The position numbers and the translations under genes are program-made. DNA of 22,790 bases, taken from Fidelibacterota bacterium (lineage in GTDB: Bacteria > Fidelibacterota > Fidelibacteria > Fidelibacterales > Fidelibacteraceae). Positions 1 to 5,552 of this stretch are shown piece by piece. The stretch covers positions 1 to 22,790 of the forward strand of contig JAOZRH010000013.1 of the NCBI GenBank assembly GCA_029931905.1. Reading direction: 5' to 3'. The notes beneath the pieces were generated by a model. It saw only the letters and a list, made by a program, of their open reading frames with translations. It did no database searches and had not been told where the DNA came from. Numbering within the stretch: the stretch's first letter is position 1; each line of letters begins with the position of its first letter.

Positions 1-60
1 ATGATATAATAATTTAAGAATTTTTGTCTTCAACAATTCAGTAATTATTTTTCTTACCAT
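1..60 (-). CDS. possible start of a gene cut by the window edge
   Basis: Reading leftward from ATG at position 60, twenty codons are open to the edge (begins MVRKIITELLKTK). The predicted start is basic and helical. The ATG has no TATA-like box directly upstream, unlike nearly all other genes here, so this may be chance. It is listed only because it would continue the minus-strand gene series. Confidence 0.18.
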   Translation of the reverse strand, partial: MVRKIITELLKTKILKLLYH

Positions 61-64
61 AAGC

Positions 65-252
65 AGAGCATAATCTAAATATTAATTTATATTTTTTAAG
101 AGCATAATTTCTTAAAAAATGTAAAAATCTTTTTTGTCTTTAAGACCTTATTAAGGTCTCAAGTTTAAAATTTATTTTGTTTAAATTGAGAGCATAATTT
201 TATGTTAATTATGCAGTAATTTATTTATTTATAAATGAAGATATTGAGAGCA
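65..252. repeat. four copies of an AGAGCA(T)AAT word
   Basis: AGAGCATAAT occurs at 65-74, 99-108 and 189-198, with a fourth variant AGAGCAAAT at 247-255. The last two copies share the longer word ATTGAGAGCA (185-194 and 243-252). Spacing is irregular, and all copies lie in the gene-free stretch or just touch the stop codon of the neighbouring gene. They could be protein-binding sites or part of an origin or end region. Function is unknown. Confidence 0.5.
143..159. repeat. perfect hairpin, 8-bp stem
   Basis: AGACCTTA, a single T, then TAAGGTCT forms a perfect inverted repeat. An overlapping smaller inverted repeat (136-146) competes for the same bases, so alternative folds are possible. It lies about 100 bases downstream of the stop of the minus-strand 137-residue gene. 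It could be a transcript-end hairpin like those described for mimivirus, but no U-rich bacterial terminator pattern applies. Confidence 0.45.
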
Positions 253-254
253 AA

Positions 255-668
255 TTACCAGCCATATTTTTGTTTCATCGCCCACTTATGTTCTTGCCTT
301 TTCTTTCTCAATAAACTATAAAATAGTGCATTATATTTCTTTTGCAGTATTTCATATCTCGCACACCACGCTAAATCAGATCCATCAATAAATTTTTGAT
401 GAAGTTTTTTTGATTTAAATTGAGTGAAAGAATAATCATAATAATCATCACCATCACTATCTTGTTTAATAACATATTCAGCATAAAAAATTTCACCTGT
501 ATGATATTCCATTTTGTTAGGAATATAAACATCTTGTCTAAATTTCTTTCCAAAGATGTATTGATATTTTTCAATAAAATATTGTTTCTTCATATCCGTA
601 GATAAGGTTTTAAAAGCACTTTGACCCATAAGGTCGCAAAAGGTAGAGGAGACATTTTCACTATTCAT
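255..668 (-). CDS. unknown 137-residue protein, probable early gene
   Basis: I do not recognise this protein. It is mixed in charge, has a run of Asp and Tyr residues near the middle (DSDGDDYYDY), and ends in a basic helical segment finishing KWAMKQKYGW. There is no signal peptide or membrane segment. The start at 668 fits because ATG directly follows a TATA-rich box and an ACAAG leader that is almost identical to the leader of the last gene in the window. TGCGTT lies exactly 46 bases upstream of the ATG, and an array of TCCTAAA boxes lies beyond it. This architecture is shared with the polymerase and nuclease genes, so early expression is inferred. An unknown early host-interaction or replication factor is the best guess. 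Confidence 0.75.
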   Translation of the reverse strand: MNSENVSSTFCDLMGQSAFKTLSTDMKKQYFIEKYQYIFGKKFRQDVYIPNKMEYHTGEIFYAEYVIKQDSDGDDYYDYSFTQFKSKKLHQKFIDGSDLAWCARYEILQKKYNALFYSLLRKKRQEHKWAMKQKYGW

Positions 669-714
669 CTTGTTATATAATATATATATAGAAAATAATT
701 TAGATTTTAACGCA
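669..714 (-). promoter_or_regulatory. early-type promoter of the 137-residue gene
   Basis: In the gene's orientation, TGCGTT (714 to 709) is followed by an AT-rich spacer, then TTTTC, a long TA alternation and TTATATAACAAG directly before the ATG. The last 27 bases match those before the gene at 21987 at 26 of 27 positions, and TGCGTT is 46 bases from the ATG in both. Such conservation between two unrelated coding regions points to a functional promoter. Confidence 0.6.
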
Positions 715-718
715 TAAA

Positions 719-818
719 GTTTTTCCTAAAGTTTCTCTATATATATTTTTTCCTAAAGTATTCTATAAATATTTTTTCCTAAAGTATCTTGATCTGATTC
801 TCCTAAATATTCTTAAAC
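719..818 (-). repeat. tandem array of TTTAGGA boxes upstream of an early gene
   Basis: TCCTAAA (TTTAGGA in gene orientation) occurs at 724-730, 751-757, 777-783 and 801-807, with spacings of 27, 26 and 24 bases. Each copy is embedded in a similar unit with a T-run before it and, in the first three, AGT-TCT-like and AT-rich sequence after it. The same box occurs upstream of the polymerase, the nuclease and the last gene. It is probably an upstream activator-binding array, although a replication role is possible. Confidence 0.5.
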
Positions 819-845
819 GAACTTTTCTTGAAAGTTTCATATTAT

Positions 846-3800
846 TTAAAATGATAATGTTCTCTTAAAATCTTTCATACTTTCAATAGTCATATCTTTA
901 TGAAATTTAAAGTTGCACCTTTTACCACCACATAATAAATCAAACTCTACTGCTTCACCATCATATAAAGATTGATACAATTCTAATAATGATTGTCCTC
1001 GTTGTTCTGCTGTATATTTAATAGTTGCATTAGGAACTCCCTTCATTCTTATATGATAATCCTTAATAACATTACCTTCCTGATCCTTACTAACTAATTC
1101 ATCTATATAACATTTCTTACCTAAAAAGATACTATTGACTGCTTTAATATCTTCAACAGCACCTTTAAGGTCAAAGTCAATATGAAACTGCCCGAGTTGC
1201 TTACCTGTTAAGATGCGATTATATTTTTCTTGAAATTTATTCTCAAGCACTTCTACATCATCATAATCAATATGCATTGAATCAGTATCCTGATAATAAA
1301 TCTTCAGATCATTATCTTCTGCAAGACACATCACTTCATTCATAATTCTTTTACTCATACTTAATATCTCTACACCAACAGGAGCATTATTAAAATGTTC
1401 GTTAATAGGTTTTAACACCTTAACAACCCACTTATCACAATCATCTAATTTACTATACTCTACTACACTATTATAATTCTTTTGAATAAATTTATCTTTA
1501 TCAAGTGTAGTATTTATTACCTTCTCATCTGTCTTAATAGGTTTTAATATTGCCTTACCATAAGAAGCATTCATAATTAATTTATATACAATTTGTATAG
1601 GATTTTTCTCTGCTTTTTTCTTAAGTCGTTCATTAAACATACCACTCATCGTCTCAAAAATTTTATTATTACGACCATCATTATAGTAATATCCTCTGAT
1701 GATTTGAAACTCTATTCCCATAAATTCAATCCAATCTTCAAGTGTAGTTTTATCAACATAAAATTCTTTACCTACTACATCATTATTAAACATTCTAATA
1801 CCATTATCATTAACACTACTAATTAAACTAAAATGTCTCGGTTTATGAAGTGCAGTAATTTTTATTTTTACAAAATAACCATCTTGCTGTTGTAAATATG
1901 AATAAGATAAATTTTTTAAGACCTTCGGCTTACCTTTTAAAAATCCTCCTGTCTCTGATCCTAACCTAACACAAGCAGAAGGATATAAACTAACTCCATC
2001 ATAGTCAGCGACATTACAATCTTGCAGGTTATATTTTTCATTATCTCTACACATAGTCCTACCACCAACTACACACTTTTGTATAAACATACGAGGAACA
2101 CCTGCTAATTGATACACACCATCATAACAACCTGTTTTTAATAAGACCTTATTTGCTAATGATGCGATAGTCCATACAAAATTTATATCTATATTAAAGG
2201 CTTCAAGTAGCCAATCTCTAAAAATTAAATAACCTTTCTTTAATGTTGATACATCAAGAATACAATATTTTTCACTATACTTTATTATATCAAAGTATTC
2301 AACTCCATCACTTTCATATCCACAATTCCATTTTTGAATATTCTCTAACAGGATAGGATATTCTGATTCATCTTTAAGATGTTCCTTTGCAGCAATAACA
2401 GGAACATATTTCTTTTTAATATTAGATTGAGTATATAAATTATAAGGCATAACTTCCTTACCTATAGTCAAGCCAAAACAATCTTTAAAATTTCTTAAAG
2501 GCATACTAATCAACTTATAACTATCCTTTATTTCAATCTCAATATTCATACCTGTTCGTTGATTACAATACATAGCAGTAGCGTTCATTAATCCTGATCC
2601 TTTAGTAATTTGTTTAATGTTATGTAGATGTTTTACTAAAAATCTATAATCATAACCAGCATTATGAGCGATTAATAAAACTTTTTCAACTGAAATAGCG
2701 TCTAAAAATTTCTTACCACAATTGTATTTACAAGTTCCTCTCTTATGAATAATATTACCATCACCATCTCTTACATCTCTCCTGTAATAATCATTTAAAA
2801 AAGTTTTCTTTCTACCTTCTTCATCTTCTATGCAGCACATAAAAGGTAAATGTCTATTACTATTAGGATCAGTCTCAAAATCAAACCATATAATAGGTTT
2901 CTTTAATTTATCTGCTTTCCAATCTTCCTTACCCTGATCCCATTCATTTTCTTTACAACAACCTTCTTCATCATACTCAAGCACTTCATTATCAATTACC
3001 TTATCATAGAACTGCGTTTTTAAAATACTTAAACTCATCTCAATAGGAACTAAATGAGTTTCTTTATTAGCCTGTAAGAACTTAACAAGATTATAACTAT
3101 CAATAAATCTATCATATTTTTTATGATTGTATTTATCAATAATACAATTCCAGTTTTCACCCTGATCTTCTAATTCAAAAATATTTTTAAGAGCATATTT
3201 AGTAATAGGAACTTCATCAACTATGAAATAATGATTATCAACTAATCCTACAACATAATCTTCTTCACCCATATAATCCTTACCATATTCGTAATGACTA
3301 TGATTATTATCATTTCTTTTTACAAGTATATGAATTTTTAATAATTCACATATAATTTTTATCTTACACATAGGGATTGACCTGTTAAATACAAAAGTTT
3401 TTAATCTTGCTAATTTAACATCACTCATACCTCCTTCTCTTAACGCTCTTATCAAGCAGTTCTCTTCTAACAGAGCAACATATTTATCATCTTCAATATT
3501 GCTGCAAAATATTCCATATTTATCAAGATTTAGATTTTTAAATTTATGATGATACTTGAAGAATGAACCATTAGGATTTTCTAATGGATTACCATCTACA
3601 TCTAAATCAACAAAATCTAATTTCTCTACAATTAACTCGGGAAAATAATTTAAACTAACTAAAAATTCTCTATCAGATCCAGTAATTTCTTCAATCTTCT
3701 GTTGAATTTCATTATTAGAATAAGTCATTAAACCTTCTATTCTGTCTATTAATGAATTAACATTAACATCATTTAAGGTATAATAAGCGTCTCCTGCTCT

Positions 3801-4268
3801 TAAAATAACATAATCACCTGCGAACACTTCAATAACAAGTTTAAGTGTTTGAATAACACCTAACTTTGCAGTAGAAAATGCTTCTGATTGTTTAGAATTA
3901 TCTAATTTAAAAGCGACCATTTTATTTTTTTCTACTTGTTCGTTTGTTTCTTGTTGAATAAGAGAAATATTTTGTATTCTCTTTTTTAAATAACCTCCAC
4001 TTGTTCTAATAAAAGGAGTGTTATTAGTAGGTATAATACCTGCTCTCATTAACTTTTTATGAAAAGCAGATAAGTATCTAATTTTTCTTGTCTTAATCTT
4101 ACCATTTTTGCTGATCCAAAGAATTTCTACTTGTTTATAGCGAGTATCCTCACCACCAACCCATTCAGGGTCTTGAATTAAAAATCCTTCTATAACATTT
4201 TCAAGTGTAGGTTTATCTCGGGGCATCTTAATATTAGATGAGATATTTAAATTTCCTAAATCCGCCAT
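846..4268 (-). CDS. polB: family B DNA polymerase, protein-primed type, with N-terminal extension
   Basis: This is the genome-replicating polymerase. Exonuclease motifs are FDFET (462-466), AHNAGYDYRF (534-543) and YCILDV (668-673). Polymerase motifs are DYDGVSLYPS (755-764), KLIMNASYGK (896-905) and YQDTDS (992-997), with a GGR motif at 735-737 and MKGVP at 1075-1079. All expected catalytic acids are present. About 450 residues precede the exonuclease domain, as in protein-primed polymerases, where this region can carry the terminal protein. Residues 268-350 contain EENCLIRAL and, 75 residues later, DNHYF, a Cys/His arrangement that recalls OTU- or papain-like folds. Length suits polinton-type pPolB. 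It is transcribed alone from an early-type promoter. The polymerase call is firm; protein priming and the OTU-like domain are inferred. Confidence 0.95.
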   Translation of the reverse strand: MADLGNLNISSNIKMPRDKPTLENVIEGFLIQDPEWVGGEDTRYKQVEILWISKNGKIKTRKIRYLSAFHKKLMRAGIIPTNNTPFIRTSGGYLKKRIQNISLIQQETNEQVEKNKMVAFKLDNSKQSEAFSTAKLGVIQTLKLVIEVFAGDYVILRAGDAYYTLNDVNVNSLIDRIEGLMTYSNNEIQQKIEEITGSDREFLVSLNYFPELIVEKLDFVDLDVDGNPLENPNGSFFKYHHKFKNLNLDKYGIFCSNIEDDKYVALLEENCLIRALREGGMSDVKLARLKTFVFNRSIPMCKIKIICELLKIHILVKRNDNNHSHYEYGKDYMGEEDYVVGLVDNHYFIVDEVPITKYALKNIFELEDQGENWNCIIDKYNHKKYDRFIDSYNLVKFLQANKETHLVPIEMSLSILKTQFYDKVIDNEVLEYDEEGCCKENEWDQGKEDWKADKLKKPIIWFDFETDPNSNRHLPFMCCIEDEEGRKKTFLNDYYRRDVRDGDGNIIHKRGTCKYNCGKKFLDAISVEKVLLIAHNAGYDYRFLVKHLHNIKQITKGSGLMNATAMYCNQRTGMNIEIEIKDSYKLISMPLRNFKDCFGLTIGKEVMPYNLYTQSNIKKKYVPVIAAKEHLKDESEYPILLENIQKWNCGYESDGVEYFDIIKYSEKYCILDVSTLKKGYLIFRDWLLEAFNIDINFVWTIASLANKVLLKTGCYDGVYQLAGVPRMFIQKCVVGGRTMCRDNEKYNLQDCNVADYDGVSLYPSACVRLGSETGGFLKGKPKVLKNLSYSYLQQQDGYFVKIKITALHKPRHFSLISSVNDNGIRMFNNDVVGKEFYVDKTTLEDWIEFMGIEFQIIRGYYYNDGRNNKIFETMSGMFNERLKKKAEKNPIQIVYKLIMNASYGKAILKPIKTDEKVINTTLDKDKFIQKNYNSVVEYSKLDDCDKWVVKVLKPINEHFNNAPVGVEILSMSKRIMNEVMCLAEDNDLKIYYQDTDSMHIDYDDVEVLENKFQEKYNRILTGKQLGQFHIDFDLKGAVEDIKAVNSIFLGKKCYIDELVSKDQEGNVIKDYHIRMKGVPNATIKYTAEQRGQSLLELYQSLYDGEAVEFDLLCGGKRCNFKFHKDMTIESMKDFKRTLSF

Positions 4269-4395
4269 TTTATATATTCTATATAGAGAAAAAAATTCCT
4301 AAATAAACGCAGAAATTTCTATATATTCTAAATATTCCTAAATATATAAAAGTTTTTTTCTATATATTTAGTTTTTCCTAAAGTTTTTAAATATT
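4269..4395 (-). promoter_or_regulatory. polymerase upstream region with early-type boxes
   Basis: In gene orientation this region carries TTTAGGA boxes (TCCTAAA at 4376-4382, 4336-4342 and 4297-4303, about 40 bases apart). It also has an ATATATAGAAAAAAACTTTT stretch, TGCGTT (4311 to 4306, 43 bases from the ATG) and a TATA-rich box ending at the ATG. These are the same elements in broadly the same order as before the nuclease and the last gene. Early expression is inferred. Confidence 0.55.
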
Positions 4396-5223
4396 CTATA
4401 ATAATCTTTCTACTGCAATATCATAATGTTTTTTATTCAACTCTATACCTATGAACTTTCTTCCTAAAGTTTTACAAGCCTCACCACAAGAACCTGATCC
4501 CATAGTCATATCTAAACAAGTATCTCCACTATTACTAAAGTATTTTAAAATAAATTCTAAAATAAACTGCGGTTTTTCTGTTATATTCTTAATTAATTTT
4601 TTGTTCCTAACTACATATTCACTCAATACATTAGTAGGTAATATAGGTTCATATACAGCAGATTGACTATGATACATATCTTCTTTTCCAATAATTAAAT
4701 TAGTGCTTACTACATTAGTAGGTAAAGGAGGTTCAAATTGTCTTCCACATTTACCTGTATATTTCCTCTTATACATTATATCATCTTTATTATAAGATTT
4801 AGGTTTAAGATTTTTAACTCTTTTACTTTGCACTTCATTAAACATTCTCTTATGATATTTTTCATAATTATAACAAGGTTGTTTCTTATAAAATATAAAA
4901 ACATATTCAGTTGCCTTACCTAATCTCTTACGAGAAAGTAAAGGAGTTGTTGTTCTTTTCTTATCCCAAACTATCTCATATCTAAAATATTTAGGACAAG
5001 AATTTATTAATTCCACACCAAACTTCATATCACCAAATAAAAATACAGGAGCAGTTGCTTTACATACTCTCCATATTTCTACCCATAATTTATTCAGATC
5101 TAATCTTTTATCCCAATCTAAATGTTTAAACCTACCATAAGGTAAGTCAGCAACAACTATATCAACACTATTATCACTTAAATCTTTCATTTTCTCTAAA
5201 CAATCCCCGTTGATTAACTTCAT
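4396..5223 (-). CDS. DNA adenine or cytosine-N4 methyltransferase
   Basis: This is an AdoMet-dependent DNA modification enzyme. It has catalytic motif IV as DLPYG (residues 26-30, a variant of DPPY) near the N terminus. The AdoMet-binding motif is near the C terminus (LDMTMGSGS, about 237-245), followed by IGIEL. This order is that of beta-class N6-adenine or N4-cytosine methyltransferases, and 275 residues is a normal length. The middle region contains two related segments, EPPLPTNVVS and EPILPTNVLS, about 25 residues apart, probably in the target-recognition part. No restriction enzyme partner is seen next to it, so it may act alone to protect viral DNA or alter host recognition. The start has ATATATAT directly upstream. 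The target sequence cannot be predicted. Confidence 0.88.
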   Translation of the reverse strand: MKLINGDCLEKMKDLSDNSVDIVVADLPYGRFKHLDWDKRLDLNKLWVEIWRVCKATAPVFLFGDMKFGVELINSCPKYFRYEIVWDKKRTTTPLLSRKRLGKATEYVFIFYKKQPCYNYEKYHKRMFNEVQSKRVKNLKPKSYNKDDIMYKRKYTGKCGRQFEPPLPTNVVSTNLIIGKEDMYHSQSAVYEPILPTNVLSEYVVRNKKLIKNITEKPQFILEFILKYFSNSGDTCLDMTMGSGSCGEACKTLGRKFIGIELNKKHYDIAVERLL

Positions 5224-5273
5224 ATATATATATCGGTGATTTTAATTTTAATTTTTATACTTATTAATAGTAT
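5224..5273. promoter_or_regulatory. compact divergent promoter region
   Basis: Fifty bases separate the start codons of the methyltransferase (minus) and the 92-residue protein (plus). Each ATG has its own TATA-like tract beside it (ATATATAT on the left side, AATAGTAT on the right). There is no TGCGTT or TTTAGGA box, so neither gene belongs to the presumed early class. Confidence 0.45.
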
Positions 5274-5552
5274 ATGAGTTATTCAATAACCAAATATACA
5301 AAAGACAAAGCCAAAGCATTAGGAGTTCAGGTAAAGAAAAGCACTAACAAGAAAAAGAAAATAGATGTATTTAAGGATAAAAAGAAAATAGCCTCTATCG
5401 GAAGTGTAGGCTACGGAGATTACCCTACATTTATGAAGACAAAAGGTAAGGAGTTCGCTGATAAAAGACGAGCAGCCTATAAAAAAAGACACCAAAAAAA
5501 TAGATTAAAAAAAGGAACTAACGGATATTATGCAGATAAACTTTTATGGTAA
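5274..5552 (+). CDS. small basic protein resembling DUF5754 of giant viruses
   Basis: This 92-residue, Lys/Arg-rich protein has the layout KKIDVFKDKKKIASIG (28-43), GDYPTFMKTKGKE (48-60), ADKRRAAYKKRHQKN (62-76) and a C-terminal GYYADKLLW. From memory this matches a family of uncharacterised proteins (DUF5754) common in mimiviruses, phycodnaviruses and relatives. The extreme basic charge suggests nucleic-acid binding, perhaps in the virion, but this is not established. It is the only plus-strand gene in the left two-thirds of the window. Its stop codon directly abuts the stop of the opposing 983-residue gene with no base between them. Confidence 0.85.
   Translation: MSYSITKYTKDKAKALGVQVKKSTNKKKKIDVFKDKKKIASIGSVGYGDYPTFMKTKGKEFADKRRAAYKKRHQKNRLKKGTNGYYADKLLW

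Larger units (their letters stand above)
1..254. other. AT-rich left-edge region without a clear gene
   Basis: This stretch lies downstream of the 137-residue gene and holds no convincing complete coding region. It contains a perfect hairpin at 143-159, a second overlapping hairpin (GTCTT-T-AAGAC at 136-146), and recurring AGAGCATAAT words. Only a 20-codon open frame at the extreme edge could be a gene start. It may be a 3' regulatory region, a non-coding RNA or part of a genome-end region. I cannot choose between these. Confidence 0.5.

Noticed and set aside
143..159. Bacterial-style intrinsic terminator
   Set aside because: The stem is AT-containing with a one-base loop and no clear U-run, and gene organisation is not bacterial; recorded only as a hairpin.
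719..818. CRISPR-like array
   Set aside because: Four short, diverging repeats of about 26 bases with no distinct spacers and no cas genes; better explained as promoter boxes.
1593..1826. Plus-strand open frame inside the polymerase gene
   Set aside because: It lies antisense to conserved polymerase sequence, is Ile/Thr/Asn-rich from AT-rich complement codons, and has no TATA-like box at its start.
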